A stretch of DNA of 53,771 nucleotides, from the NCBI GenBank assembly GCA_002709385.1, contig PAQS01000044.1, positions 1 to 53,771 of the forward strand, given 5' to 3'. The stretch's first letter is position 1, and each line of letters opens with the position of its first letter. This document shows, one piece after another, positions 18,582 through 28,414 of the stretch. The DNA comes from Waddliaceae bacterium (GTDB taxonomy: Bacteria; Chlamydiota; Chlamydiia; Chlamydiales; GCA-2709385). The position numbers and the translations under genes were made by a program. A model generated the notes under the pieces. It worked only from the letters and a program-made list of their open reading frames with translations. It was not told where the DNA came from and ran no database searches.

Positions 18582-19841
18582 GTGCATTCCCCCTTAAGTG
18601 AAAAATTGCGACCACGCTCCTTGGGTCAAATTCTTGGACAAGATCACCTTATTGGTCCGAAGGGCTTTTTAACGAATCTTGTTACACAAGGGCGACCTCT
18701 TTCTATTTTATTATGGGGACCTCCTGGCTCTGGTAAAACAAGCATTGCTCGTCTTTATGCTCAAGCATTTGGAGCTAAGTTTGTAAACTTCAGTGCTGTA
18801 TTTGGTGGTATTTCTGATTTGAGAAAAATCATAAAAGAAGCAGAAGAGCAACCTCTGTTCAATTCGTGTACTATATTATTTGTTGATGAAATCCACCGTT
18901 TTAACAAGGCACAACAAGATGGTTTTCTTCCTCATCTTGAAAAAGGAACTTTTATTCTTGTTGGGGCTACAACAGAAAACCCTTCTTTCTCTCTTAATAA
19001 TGCCTTGTTATCACGTTTACGTGTTTTGACCTTGCACTCTTTAGATACCTCAGCACTTAGTCAATTAATTGATCGTTATGAAAAAGAAGTAAAAGACCTT
19101 AATTTAAGTGAAGAAGCTCGTCAATTTCTTATTCATCATGCTCAAGGTGATGGTCGCTACCTTTGCAATCTTATAGAAAATATAGAGGCTTTTTCCTCAA
19201 AAGATAAAATAGAAATCTCCGAAATAGAAGATCTTTTACAAAAAAAAAGCACCTTATTTGATCGTTCAGGAGACTCTCATTATAATTTAATTTCCGCACT
19301 CCATAAATCCATTCGGGGATCTGATCCGGATGCTGCTTTGTATTGGTTTTGTCGTATTTTAGAAGGAGGTGAGGATCCTTTATTTCTTGCTCGCCGCCTT
19401 ATTCGAATGGCTAGCGAAGATATTGGTTTAGCAGATCCTAACGCTTTAAATCTTTGCATTTCAGCAAGAGATGCGTTTCAAATGCTAGGTTCACCAGAAG
19501 GAGAGCTCTCTTTAGCCGAAGCTGTCGTTTATTTAGCCTTAGCCCCTAAAAGCAATGCTGTTTACCTTGCTTACAAAAAAGCACAAGCTTGTGCACAGGA
19601 AAATGGACAAGCTTCTCCTCCATCTACCATTCTCAATGCCCCTACTCGCCTTATGAAAGAAATGGGGTATGGAAAAGGTTATCAATACGACCATGACTGT
19701 CTTCATGCCTTTTCTGGGCAAAACTATTTTCCAGATAATATACCACGCCAATCTTTCTATCATCCCGTTGAAAGAGGTTTTGAAAGAGAAATGAGAAAAC
19801 GCTTAGATTACTTTCAGCATCTTCGCGAACTTAAAAACTAG
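18582..19841 (+). CDS. rarA: Replication-associated recombination protein RarA
   Basis: AAA+ ATPase of the RarA/MgsA/WRNIP1 family acting at stalled replication forks and single-stranded gaps. Seen: PLSEKLRPRSLGQILGQDHL at the N-terminus, Walker A GPPGSGKT, Walker B LFVDEIHRFNKAQQD, sensor motif GATTENPSF, arginine-finger region LLSRLRV, then the helical C-terminal domain with ASEDIGLADPNAL and the YKKAQ / PTRLMKEMGYGKGYQYDHD segments. The frame opens at 18537, but GTG at 18582 has GAGGT 5 nt upstream and begins right at the family N-terminus (419 residues), so it was chosen. Confidence 0.94.
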   Translation: MHSPLSEKLRPRSLGQILGQDHLIGPKGFLTNLVTQGRPLSILLWGPPGSGKTSIARLYAQAFGAKFVNFSAVFGGISDLRKIIKEAEEQPLFNSCTILFVDEIHRFNKAQQDGFLPHLEKGTFILVGATTENPSFSLNNALLSRLRVLTLHSLDTSALSQLIDRYEKEVKDLNLSEEARQFLIHHAQGDGRYLCNLIENIEAFSSKDKIEISEIEDLLQKKSTLFDRSGDSHYNLISALHKSIRGSDPDAALYWFCRILEGGEDPLFLARRLIRMASEDIGLADPNALNLCISARDAFQMLGSPEGELSLAEAVVYLALAPKSNAVYLAYKKAQACAQENGQASPPSTILNAPTRLMKEMGYGKGYQYDHDCLHAFSGQNYFPDNIPRQSFYHPVERGFEREMRKRLDYFQHLRELKN

Positions 19842-19873
19842 AATAAGTTTTAAATAAATTAAAATACAAGTTC

Positions 19874-19902
19874 TTGACTTTTACACATTTAAAAACAATA
19901 AT
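19874..19902 (+). promoter_or_regulatory. Sigma70-type promoter for the hydrolase gene
   Basis: TTGACT (19874-19879), 17-nt spacer, AATAAT (19897-19902): five of six matches in each box at ideal spacing. The start codon follows about 30 bp downstream. Confidence 0.65.
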
Positions 19903-19934
19903 TTCATAATTTTAACTATTTTTAAGGCCTCATC

Positions 19935-20954
19935 ATGAATTTCATAAAATCTTTATTTAGTTTCGGGGAAGGCTCTATTGCAGAAAAGTCTGTTTCCTAT
20001 ACCTCAAATTCCTTTTTTTCAAGTGCTGTTAGAAAAATTTTTTATCCTGCTGACGGTTCAAAAGAGCTTCCTTATTTTTCAGAAAAGGAAATGAGTACAA
20101 TTCGTGTACAATTAGAAAAGAGTTTAAATGGTACTAGTTTCGCTCTTCCTTGTTCTGACGGAGTTCATCTTGATGCTATGTGGTGTAAAGGAGAAAATCC
20201 TTTAGCTCCCACAGCAGTTCTTTTCCATGGAAACAACTGTACCATGCTAAACATGGGTCGTGATGCTAAGTGGTACAAAGATCATGGAATGAATGTATTG
20301 ATGTTGACCATCCGCGGTTATCCTGGCAGTGAAGGTTCTATGGTTGAATCAGGTGAGATGGGAGCCTATCTTGATACTGAAGCTGCGATGAATTACGTCA
20401 TTCATGAAAAAGGTATTTCTAGAGACAAAGTTTTGGTTCATTCCTTATCAATAGGCGGTTTGAATGGTGGTTTTGCAGCGAAGCATTATGGAGTTACCCC
20501 CGTTCTCGTTAACACACTAATTAGTCCAAAAGCTGTAGCTTGTAAAGTTGGCCGTGAACTTGCTGGTTTTTGGGCTTTTCCATTAATTATTCGTGGTAGT
20601 GTGTCAGGAGCATTCCCTAAAGGAATCACTAAATCCTTATGTGATGGAGACCGTACCTTTGAAGTTATTACAGACAGTTTCAATAACCTTGAACATATAA
20701 AGAGTGCCGCTAAACATGCCTTTATCTTTTCAGCAAAAGAAGATGAAATCATGCCCCCTAGCTTTGCTGAAGATTTTTTCATTGCTCAGCATGGTAATGA
20801 ACCGAAGAGCCTTCAAGAAAGAGAAGTTTATTTAATCAAAAAAGACGAACACATTGCCTGGTGTGAAGGTTACCATAACGACTCTTGGATCAATTCTCCA
20901 GAAGCTGTTTCAAAATATGAAGCATTTCTAAGAAGAAATGGTTTTATCCATTAA
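19935..20954 (+). CDS. Alpha/beta-hydrolase, putative serine esterase
   Basis: 339 residues with an alpha/beta-hydrolase core. Seen: AVLFHGNN (oxyanion-hole region), MLTIRGYPGSEGS, a nucleophile elbow HSLSIGG (residue pattern x-S-x-S-x-G-G), an acid candidate in SAKEDEIMPP, and a late histidine in GYHNDSW. This order is Ser-Asp/Glu-His as in esterases, lipases and BAAT-like thioesterases. No signal peptide, so probably cytosolic or, if exported, by a specialised system. ATG with AAGG about 8 nt upstream. Bounded by its own promoter and terminator, so a single-gene unit. The substrate is unknown. Confidence 0.78.
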   Translation: MNFIKSLFSFGEGSIAEKSVSYTSNSFFSSAVRKIFYPADGSKELPYFSEKEMSTIRVQLEKSLNGTSFALPCSDGVHLDAMWCKGENPLAPTAVLFHGNNCTMLNMGRDAKWYKDHGMNVLMLTIRGYPGSEGSMVESGEMGAYLDTEAAMNYVIHEKGISRDKVLVHSLSIGGLNGGFAAKHYGVTPVLVNTLISPKAVACKVGRELAGFWAFPLIIRGSVSGAFPKGITKSLCDGDRTFEVITDSFNNLEHIKSAAKHAFIFSAKEDEIMPPSFAEDFFIAQHGNEPKSLQEREVYLIKKDEHIAWCEGYHNDSWINSPEAVSKYEAFLRRNGFIH

Positions 20955-20998
20955 TCTTTCGATTTTTATTTTATCTCTCCAAGCAGCTCTTTTATTTC

Positions 20999-21041
20999 GT
21001 TGTCGGGAAAAACAATTCCACACCCGACAACCTTTTTTTTT
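20999..21041 (+). terminator. Intrinsic terminator after the hydrolase
   Basis: Perfect 9-bp stem GTTGTCGGG / CCCGACAAC with a 15-nt loop and a run of nine Ts. Confidence 0.9.
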
Positions 21042-21068
21042 GATTAAAATAACTATTCCTTATAGATT
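21040..21068 (+). promoter_or_regulatory. Possible promoter of the fatty-acid oxidation operon
   Basis: TTGATT (21040-21045), 17-nt spacer, TAGATT (21063-21068), about 100 bp before fadD and overlapping the end of the preceding terminator. The -10 box is a moderate match (four of six). Confidence 0.4.
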
Positions 21069-21167
21069 AGGCGTATAAAACTCTCTCCTTCAATTTCTTT
21101 GTGCTCTATTTACACATAAGGTCTTGGGAGTGAAATCACTCAATACATTTGAGGAATCTCGTCGATC

Positions 21168-22952
21168 ATGGGGAATTACGACACTCTACCAGAAATGCTA
21201 CGTTATGTTGTGAGTTCTTATCACAATAGTTTTGCATTCAACGACCGCATTGAAGGTAATTGGCAGGCAATTTCTACTGAAGCGTTTGCTGAAATGGTGC
21301 GTCGCTTGGCGCTTGGGCTTTATTCTCTAGGAATTCGTCCGGGAGTTTCAGTTGCTATTTTAGCTCGTCCATCCACCTATTGGGTCGCGATGGATTTAGC
21401 CATTACGAGTAACGGAGCTGTTACGGTTCCACTCTTTCACAATGTTTCAGAAGAAAATTTTCTACATCAAATTCGAAATTCTGAATCAAAGATTTTATTT
21501 GTGGATGGTCAGGAGCAGTGGCAAATTCCTCAAAAGCATCAAAAAGAGTTTACAACGATCATTACTCGTTCTATTCATCATAATCAAGAAGCCGCTGCTG
21601 ATATCATTGGTTTTTCTGTATTGATGGAGAGAGGAGATCAAGTATCAAAAACAAATCCTGGTCTTTTTACCAAAATTAGTAATGACGTCAAGCCTGATGA
21701 CCTTGCCACTATCATCTATACAAGTGGCAGTACAGGTATACCAAAAGGTGTTGAACTCACTCACAGAAATATCACCAGTCAATTACATGCTGCCTCGTCA
21801 CAGTTCCCTGCTGACCCAAGCAAAGGAGTGGCTTTAAGCTGTCTTCCTTTAGCTCATGTATTTGAGCGCATGGTGATGTATTTTCATGTGGCTTCAGGAA
21901 TCAGTGTTTATTATGCCGATGATATTCGCCGTGTTGGGAAGCTCTTTCTTGAGTTAAAGCCTACCATCACAGCTATGGTTCCTCGCCTTTTAGAAAAAAT
22001 TTACAATAAAATGGAAGCTGGCTTACGTGAAGCGAGCGTGGGAAGCCGTTTAATTGGACAATGGGCTTTTGATTTAGCTCATTCTGATAATCCTGGCATG
22101 TGGAGTGACTGGCAGCATCAGCTTGCAGAGAAGCTTGTTTTCTCAAAATTGCGAAATCACTTAGGTGGTCGATTAGAAGCTGTCATTGTTGGAGGTGCTG
22201 CTCTCGCACCTGATCTTTGTCGTTTTTTCCTTAAAATTGGTGTTCCTATTTTTCAAGGGTATGGTCTTACAGAAAGTTCCCCTGTTATTGCAGCTAATCA
22301 CCCTGAACATAACAAAGTAGGTAGTGTAGGCCAGGCTTTTCCTGAGGTTGAAATTCGTATTAGTGACGAAGGAGAGGTTTTGGCTCGCGGTCCAAATATC
22401 ATGCGTGGCTACCATAAAGACCCTGAAGGTACAGCAGCCGTTCTCAGTGAGGATGGTTGGCTACGTACTGGTGATATGGGAGAACTTGATGATGATGGCT
22501 TTCTTACCATTACTGGACGTATCAAAGAAATTCAAAAGACTTCTAATGGAAAAATGGTTAGTCCTATTCCTATTGAACAGAAGTTTTGTAAAGACTCTCT
22601 TATCGACCAAGCTATGATTATTGCTGACGGTCGGCGCTTTGTTTCTTGCTTGCTTTTTGCTGACGAGCAGGAGTTATCACAGCTAAAAGAACGTCTAGGT
22701 AAGAAAAACTTATCTGACGAGCAATTTGCAAGTTGCCCCGAAGTTCACAAACAAATGGAAGAGTTGCTTGCTGAAGTCAATAAAGGTTTGAATCACTGGG
22801 AGCAAGTTCGTAAATATCATCTCATTGCAAGCCCATTAAGAATAGATACGAATGAACTTACCCCTACATTAAAGATGCGCAGAAAAGCCATCGCAGAGAA
22901 TTACAAAGAAGTCATTGAGACGATGTACAGAGAAAGCGGAGATACTCCATGA
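21168..22952 (+). CDS. fadD: Long-chain fatty acid-CoA ligase
   Basis: Activates free fatty acids to acyl-CoA via acyl-AMP, the entry step to beta-oxidation or lipid synthesis. Seen: 594 residues of the adenylate-forming superfamily, with AMP-binding motif YTSGSTGIPKGV near residue 182, FQGYGLTESSPVI near 362 (A5 motif) and GWLRTGDMG near 431, followed by a C-terminal lid domain with GRIKEIQKTSNGK. This is the bacterial/plant-like long-chain type rather than the shorter acetyl-CoA synthetase type. Its stop overlaps the thiolase start (ATGA), which with the downstream genes makes a four-gene oxidation operon. Confidence 0.9.
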   Translation: MGNYDTLPEMLRYVVSSYHNSFAFNDRIEGNWQAISTEAFAEMVRRLALGLYSLGIRPGVSVAILARPSTYWVAMDLAITSNGAVTVPLFHNVSEENFLHQIRNSESKILFVDGQEQWQIPQKHQKEFTTIITRSIHHNQEAAADIIGFSVLMERGDQVSKTNPGLFTKISNDVKPDDLATIIYTSGSTGIPKGVELTHRNITSQLHAASSQFPADPSKGVALSCLPLAHVFERMVMYFHVASGISVYYADDIRRVGKLFLELKPTITAMVPRLLEKIYNKMEAGLREASVGSRLIGQWAFDLAHSDNPGMWSDWQHQLAEKLVFSKLRNHLGGRLEAVIVGGAALAPDLCRFFLKIGVPIFQGYGLTESSPVIAANHPEHNKVGSVGQAFPEVEIRISDEGEVLARGPNIMRGYHKDPEGTAAVLSEDGWLRTGDMGELDDDGFLTITGRIKEIQKTSNGKMVSPIPIEQKFCKDSLIDQAMIIADGRRFVSCLLFADEQELSQLKERLGKKNLSDEQFASCPEVHKQMEELLAEVNKGLNHWEQVRKYHLIASPLRIDTNELTPTLKMRRKAIAENYKEVIETMYRESGDTP

Positions 22953-24238
22953 AAGAACGAATAGCCATTGTCAAAGCCCTCAGAAGTCCTTTCTGTAAAG
23001 CCGGGGGTGCGCTAAAAGGCGCAGGTGCTGATGATTTAGGAGCTTATGTATTAAAAGAGCTTGCTCTGCGGAGCCCTGTTGACATCAATATGATAGATGA
23101 AATTGTTGTGGGGAATGTGGGGCAACCTCCTCATGCCGCTAACGTAGCACGTGTCTCAGCTTTAAAAGCTGGTTTGCCTTCAACAATTCCAGCCTTCACA
23201 GTACACCGTAATTGTGCATCGGGAATGGAAGCTCTTAGTTCAGCTTCCAATAAGATTCTTGCAGGTTACGGCGATATCATGATGGTTGGTGCGATTGAAT
23301 CCATGAGTAACCTACCTCTACTCTTTAACAAAAAAATGACAGCCTTTTTCATGGCTATGATGCGTGCTAAAACGATGGGTGATAAGCTAAAAGTTTTGTC
23401 TTCTTTTCGTTTAGGCCATCTTACTCCAATCATTACCTTAGAGCTTGGGCTTACAGATCCAACATGTGGTATGATCATGGGAAGCACGGCAGAATTATTG
23501 GCTCGTGAGCACTTTGTAACTCGTGATGAGCAAGATGCTTTTGCTTTATCTAGTCATCTCAAAGCTGTAAATGCGATTGAATCAGGACGTCTTGCAGAAG
23601 AGATTGTACCTATTCCTGTACCGAACAAGTACGATACGATGCAAGAGGTAGATGAAGGACCACGATTTGGACAAACCATTGAGGCCTTACAAAAACTTCG
23701 TCCTTATTTCGATAGAGTTGCAGGTACGGTAACTGTAGGTAATTCTTCACAAGTCACTGATGGTGCTTGCGCTGCTCTTATCATGAAAGAATCTAAAGCA
23801 AAAGAATTGAATTTAGACGTATTAGGATACGTGAATGATTATGCATACGATGCTTTAGACGGTCCACATATGGGCATGGGTCCTGTTCATGCCACGGCAA
23901 AACTCTTAAAGAGAACAGGGATTGCTTTTAAAGATTTCAATCTTATTGAAATCAACGAAGCTTTCGCTGCGCAAGCGCTTGCTTGTGCTAGGGGTTTTGC
24001 TTCTGATGATTATGCAAAAAAACATTTGGGTCGAGATTCTAAAATTGGTGATATTGATTTAGATATCGTCAATGTAAACGGCGGAGCCATTGCACTGGGT
24101 CACCCTGTGGGTGCTACAGGTTTACGTTTGATTATGACTACGCTCATGGAATTGCGTAGACGTAAGCAAAATTTAGGACTCGCAACACTTTGTATTGGTG
24201 GTGGACAAGGTGCCGCATTTGCTTTGGAGGTCGAATAA
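22949..24238 (+). CDS. fadI: Acetyl-CoA acyltransferase (3-ketoacyl-CoA thiolase)
   Basis: Last step of the beta-oxidation spiral: cleaves 3-ketoacyl-CoA with CoA into acetyl-CoA and a shortened acyl-CoA. Seen: 429 residues; nucleophile cysteine in HRNCASGMEAL; GNSSQVTDGACA; the catalytic histidine in GGAIALGHPVGATG; and the second cysteine in CIGGGQGAA. Length and sequence fit the trifunctional-complex type (FadI/HADHB) rather than the shorter FadA. Start overlaps the fadD stop (ATGA); its own stop overlaps the fadJ start (TAATG). FadI with FadJ would form an alpha2-beta2 style complex. Confidence 0.9.
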   Translation: MKERIAIVKALRSPFCKAGGALKGAGADDLGAYVLKELALRSPVDINMIDEIVVGNVGQPPHAANVARVSALKAGLPSTIPAFTVHRNCASGMEALSSASNKILAGYGDIMMVGAIESMSNLPLLFNKKMTAFFMAMMRAKTMGDKLKVLSSFRLGHLTPIITLELGLTDPTCGMIMGSTAELLAREHFVTRDEQDAFALSSHLKAVNAIESGRLAEEIVPIPVPNKYDTMQEVDEGPRFGQTIEALQKLRPYFDRVAGTVTVGNSSQVTDGACAALIMKESKAKELNLDVLGYVNDYAYDALDGPHMGMGPVHATAKLLKRTGIAFKDFNLIEINEAFAAQALACARGFASDDYAKKHLGRDSKIGDIDLDIVNVNGGAIALGHPVGATGLRLIMTTLMELRRRKQNLGLATLCIGGGQGAAFALEVE

Positions 24239-26391
24239 TGAAAAAAGCATTTTCAATGGATAAAAATGAGCAAGGAATTGCAACACTTACTTTCGATCTT
24301 CCTGATGAAAAAGTGAACACCCTTTCTCTAGACACAATGAATGAGCTTGAAGAGCTTATCGATTTAATGAGTTCCGATTCCTCTATTAAGGGGCTCATGA
24401 TCAAGAGTGCTAAAGAAGGTGTGTTTATTGCTGGAGCTGATATTAAAGACTTCACTCACGTGCAAAGCCCAGAAGAAGCTAAGGAACTTGCACAAAGAGG
24501 ACAAAACGTATTTAGAAAGCTTGATAAACTCCCCTTCCCTACTGTAGCAGTGATCAATGGAGTCTGTTTAGGTGGAGGCCTTGAACTTGCTTTATCTTGT
24601 GACTATCGTGTTGTAACAGACCATCCAAAGACAAGCCTTGGTTTACCTGAAGTGCAGCTTGGTATTATTCCAGCTTGGGGTGGAACTCAACGCTTACCTC
24701 GTTTGATTGGTCTACAGCAGGCTCTTGGTATGATTTTACCAGGAAAAGCTGTTCCAGCTGCTAAAGCATTTAAAATGCATTTAGCAGATGCTGTTGTTCC
24801 TGAGGCCTTCAAAGATGCTGAGTCTATAAAGTTCATGCAACAGGTTTTAGACCCAAAAATGGCCAGCAAGATTAGGCAACGCCGCAAAACAAAAGGTTTT
24901 AAAGACTGTTTTCTAGAAAAAAACCCCATTGGAAGAAGTCTTGTTTTTAAACAAGCCAAGAAGAGTCTTTTGGAAAAAACCAAAGGAAAATATCCAGCTC
25001 CCCTCGCAGCTTTAGATACCATCAAGCAAAGTATTGGTGGTAGTATTGACCGCGGCTTAGAAAAAGAAGCTTTATCTGCTTCTTCTCTTTTCTCTAACCC
25101 TTGCTCTAAAAACCTTATCGGTCTGTTTTTCATTGATAAAGAGATCAAAAAACAAGGTTCTGAAGAAATTAAAAACTTCCAATTAAAAAAGATTGAGAAC
25201 GTGGGTGTTCTTGGTGCTGGTATTATGGGAGGAGGAATTGCTTGGCTTTTTGCGCATAAGGGACACGATGTGCGCATGAAAGATGTTTCTAGCAGTTCAC
25301 TTGCAAAAGGGTTTGCTCAAGCAAATAAAATTTACTCGAAGCTGATCAAAATCCGAAAGATCAAGCCTTGGGATGCTAATATGCGCATGCACCGCATATC
25401 TGGAAGTACCGAATATGCAGGTTTTCAACACTGCGATATGGTTGTAGAAGCTATTGTAGAAAATCTCGACATAAAGAAAAAAGTTTTACGAGAACTTGAA
25501 GATCAAGTAAGCAGTGATTGTATCATTTGTTCAAACACTTCCTCTTTGTCAATTACCGAAATGGCAAAAGCAATGAAGCATCCTGAGCGTTTTGTAGGGC
25601 TTCATTTCTTTAATCCTGTGAATCGTATGCCTCTTGTTGAAATTATTCCTGGAGAGCAAACATCGAGACAAACTGTTCTTAGCATGCTTGAGCTTGTGAA
25701 GAAAACCGGGAAAACTCCCGTTGTGGTTAAAGACTGTACAGGCTTTTTGGTAAACCGTATTCTTACCCCAAATATGGATGAAGCTGGGCATTTATTTGAA
25801 GAAGGCTTTGACCCTGAGTATGTTGATGAGATTTTAGAAGACTTCGGAATGCCGATGGGTGCTTATGTTCTTATTGACGAAGTGGGTATTGATGTCGCAG
25901 CGAAAGTCGCTAAAGTACATGCTGAAGCCTACCCTGACCGTATGATTTATCCTAAAATTTACGATGAGATCGTTGAAAAAGGGATGTTAGGCAAGAAAAA
26001 CGGCAAAGGATTTTATCTTCATAAAGGTAAGAAGAGAACCATCAACCCTGAAATGCTTAAGCTGCAAAAGAAAGGCAGTAAAAAGAAGGGTGAATCAGAA
26101 TCGATGGAAAGAGAGATTGTTGACCGCATGATTCTTTGTATGATCAACGAAGCTGCACGATGCATTGAAGAAGAAGTCATTGAATCTCCTGAATTTTTAG
26201 ATATGGCCATGATTATGGGTACAGGTTTTCCTCCGTTTAGAGGCGGACCTCTACGTTTTGCTGATAGTTTGGGTATCGGAGAAATTGTACGCCGATTAGA
26301 CCAACTTGCCGGAAAACATGGTCCACGTTTCCAGCCTGCGCCAATTTTGCGTCAGATGGACATGGAAGGAAAACTATTTTATAACAACTAA
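24238..26391 (+). CDS. fadJ: Fatty acid oxidation alpha subunit FadJ
   Basis: Bifunctional enoyl-CoA hydratase / 3-hydroxyacyl-CoA dehydrogenase. Seen: crotonase domain (about residues 1-190) with GADIKDF and both catalytic glutamates (LGGGLELALSCDYR; LPEVQLGIIPAWGGTQR); linker helices; an NAD-binding Rossmann domain with VGVLGAGIMGGGIAWLFA near 322; the dehydrogenase histidine in GLHFFNPVNRMPLVEI; then two C-terminal helical domains. 717 residues matches FadJ/FadB (714-729). The frame extends back to 24190 inside fadI, but ATG at 24238 has GGAGG 7 nt upstream and shares a base with the fadI stop. Strongly coupled to fadI. Confidence 0.93.
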   Translation: MKKAFSMDKNEQGIATLTFDLPDEKVNTLSLDTMNELEELIDLMSSDSSIKGLMIKSAKEGVFIAGADIKDFTHVQSPEEAKELAQRGQNVFRKLDKLPFPTVAVINGVCLGGGLELALSCDYRVVTDHPKTSLGLPEVQLGIIPAWGGTQRLPRLIGLQQALGMILPGKAVPAAKAFKMHLADAVVPEAFKDAESIKFMQQVLDPKMASKIRQRRKTKGFKDCFLEKNPIGRSLVFKQAKKSLLEKTKGKYPAPLAALDTIKQSIGGSIDRGLEKEALSASSLFSNPCSKNLIGLFFIDKEIKKQGSEEIKNFQLKKIENVGVLGAGIMGGGIAWLFAHKGHDVRMKDVSSSSLAKGFAQANKIYSKLIKIRKIKPWDANMRMHRISGSTEYAGFQHCDMVVEAIVENLDIKKKVLRELEDQVSSDCIICSNTSSLSITEMAKAMKHPERFVGLHFFNPVNRMPLVEIIPGEQTSRQTVLSMLELVKKTGKTPVVVKDCTGFLVNRILTPNMDEAGHLFEEGFDPEYVDEILEDFGMPMGAYVLIDEVGIDVAAKVAKVHAEAYPDRMIYPKIYDEIVEKGMLGKKNGKGFYLHKGKKRTINPEMLKLQKKGSKKKGESESMEREIVDRMILCMINEAARCIEEEVIESPEFLDMAMIMGTGFPPFRGGPLRFADSLGIGEIVRRLDQLAGKHGPRFQPAPILRQMDMEGKLFYNN

Positions 26392-26408
26392 CCCCAGAGG
26401 GCTAAACT

Positions 26409-28346
26409 ATGACAGTTAAGGATATAGAGGGCTCCCAAGCAACTCAGCAACATGAAGGAGTTCAAGATGACGATGAACTTCTTGTTGATACTTCAAAAAT
26501 GAGCGAAGGCCAAGCTGAAGCTCTTGAAGTTGCCGAAAGTGCTCGCCAAAAAGAATGGAAGCAACCTAGTTTTGGTAGCCAACTGTTCATGGGAACTTTT
26601 GCTCCTGATATGCTTTTCCCTTTTCCTGAGCAATCAGTAGAAGATAAGAAAATCGGAGATAAGTTCATCGCTGAACTGGGACCATATCTAAAAGAACATC
26701 TTGATGCTGATGCTGTAGATGAAACACGTACAATCCCACAAAATGTGATTGATAAGCTATTTGAGATGGGCGCTTTTGCCATGAAGATTCCACAGAAGTA
26801 TGGTGGTCTCGGATTTTCACAAGTAAACTATAACCGTGTCATTCAGCTTGTTTCTTCTCATTGCGGCGCAACAGCAGTTCTTCTCTCTGCTCACCAATCC
26901 ATTGGGGTTCCTCAACCTTTACTTATGTATGGAACAGAAGAGCAAAAACAACGTTGGTTGCCACGTTTTCGTAAAGATGCTATTTCAGCTTTTGCATTGA
27001 CAGAACCGAATGTAGGTTCTGACCCTGCTCAAATGAGCTCTACTGCTGATATGAGTGAAGATGGTACTCACTATATACTAAACGGTGAAAAGCTATGGTG
27101 TACAAACGGAGCTGTAGCAGACATCATGGTTGTGATGTGTCGTACTAAACCAAAAATCGTAAACGGAAAAGAAAGACAACAAATCACCGCATTGATTGTA
27201 GAGAAAAATATGCCTGGTGTTGAAGTTGTACACCGTTGCGATTTCATGGGTATACGTGGTATTCAAAATGCCCTATTACGCTTCACAAATGTTAAAGTTC
27301 CAAAAGACAACTTACTTTGGAAAGAAGGCCGTGGACTTGCTCTTGCCTTAGGAACATTAAACGTAGGACGTTTAACTGTACCTGCAGCATGTATTGGTAT
27401 GTCAAGACAAGCTCTATCTGTTTGTCGTCGTTTCGGTCGTGATCGTGTTCAATGGGGTCAGCCTATAGGGCTTCATGAACCAGGCAGACAAAAGCTTGCT
27501 TTCATTGCATCCACAACCCAAGCTATTGAAGCCGTTACTTGGCTTACGAGCCACTGGGCGGACCAAAAGAAAAACGACATTCGTATAGAAGCCGCAATGG
27601 CAAAGCTATTCTGTACAGAAAATGCATGGCGCATTGCTGATATGACAGTACAAATGCGTGGTGGAAGGGGCTATGAAAAAGCAAGTTCATTACAAGCTCG
27701 TGGTGAAGAACCTTTCCCTGTAGAGCGAATGATGCGCGATAGCCGAATCAATTTGATCATTGAAGGAACATCTGAAATCATGCGTCTTTTCTTAGCGCGT
27801 GAAGCATTAGATCCCCATTTAAATCTTGCAGCAGGACTTCTTAAAAAGAATTCCAGCATGGGAACAAAAATTTCCACTTTATTCAAGATGATGGGCTTCT
27901 ATGCTATGTGGTATCCTAAACAATGGATCAACGGTAGCAGTTTTTCTTCTTATCCTAAATTCGGAAAACTATCACAGCAAATGAAGTTTGTAGAAAAAAC
28001 TTCTCACAAACTAGCTAGAACTCTTTTCCACTACATGGCTCGTTACCAAGATGCTTTAGAAAGAAAGCAATTAATTCTTGGCAACCTTACAGATATCGCT
28101 ACAGAGCTTTTTGCTATGTCTGCAACTTGTAGTTATGCTGTGATGCAAGCAAAACAAAGAGGAAACGATGAACCTCTGGACCTAGCTGCACATTTTTGCT
28201 GGTTAGCAAAACGCCGAATTGAAGGTCACTTCCGCTCTTTAAAACAAACAGAAGAAACAAGCGCTAACCCTATTGGTAAAAAGATTATCAATGGTGATTA
28301 CCGTTGGATGGAAGAAGATATCGTTTGGGTTGGCGATAATAGCTAA
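26409..28346 (+). CDS. Acyl-CoA dehydrogenase, very-long-chain/ACAD9-like
   Basis: FAD enzyme for the first step of beta-oxidation, making trans-2-enoyl-CoA. Seen: 645 residues, longer than the usual 380; this matches the VLCAD/ACAD9 type with an extra C-terminal helical part (about residues 480-640). Motifs: YGGLGFSQVNYNRV; AFALTEPNVGSDPAQMS; NGEKLWCTNG; RFGRDRVQWGQPI; RGGRGYE; and the catalytic glutamate in LIIEGTSEIMRLF. The acidic N-terminus (first 50 residues) is variable. AGAGGG lies 7 nt before the ATG, 17 bp after fadJ. No electron-transfer flavoprotein genes are in the window. Last gene of the operon, followed by a terminator. Confidence 0.92.
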   Translation: MTVKDIEGSQATQQHEGVQDDDELLVDTSKMSEGQAEALEVAESARQKEWKQPSFGSQLFMGTFAPDMLFPFPEQSVEDKKIGDKFIAELGPYLKEHLDADAVDETRTIPQNVIDKLFEMGAFAMKIPQKYGGLGFSQVNYNRVIQLVSSHCGATAVLLSAHQSIGVPQPLLMYGTEEQKQRWLPRFRKDAISAFALTEPNVGSDPAQMSSTADMSEDGTHYILNGEKLWCTNGAVADIMVVMCRTKPKIVNGKERQQITALIVEKNMPGVEVVHRCDFMGIRGIQNALLRFTNVKVPKDNLLWKEGRGLALALGTLNVGRLTVPAACIGMSRQALSVCRRFGRDRVQWGQPIGLHEPGRQKLAFIASTTQAIEAVTWLTSHWADQKKNDIRIEAAMAKLFCTENAWRIADMTVQMRGGRGYEKASSLQARGEEPFPVERMMRDSRINLIIEGTSEIMRLFLAREALDPHLNLAAGLLKKNSSMGTKISTLFKMMGFYAMWYPKQWINGSSFSSYPKFGKLSQQMKFVEKTSHKLARTLFHYMARYQDALERKQLILGNLTDIATELFAMSATCSYAVMQAKQRGNDEPLDLAAHFCWLAKRRIEGHFRSLKQTEETSANPIGKKIINGDYRWMEEDIVWVGDNS

Positions 28347-28378
28347 ACAAAAGATTAAAACCCTCTTCTAAAATCATC

Positions 28379-28414
28379 AAGAGGCTAGATTCTCCAAATC
28401 TAGCCTCTTTTTTA
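28379..28414 (+). terminator. Intrinsic terminator of the beta-oxidation operon
   Basis: 13-bp stem AAGAGGCTAGATT / AATCTAGCCTCTT around a 5-nt loop, running into a T tract. Confidence 0.92.

Noticed and set aside
24190-24237. Upstream extension of fadJ
   Set aside because: It lies inside fadI; ATG at 24238 has GGAGG at ideal spacing and matches the family start.
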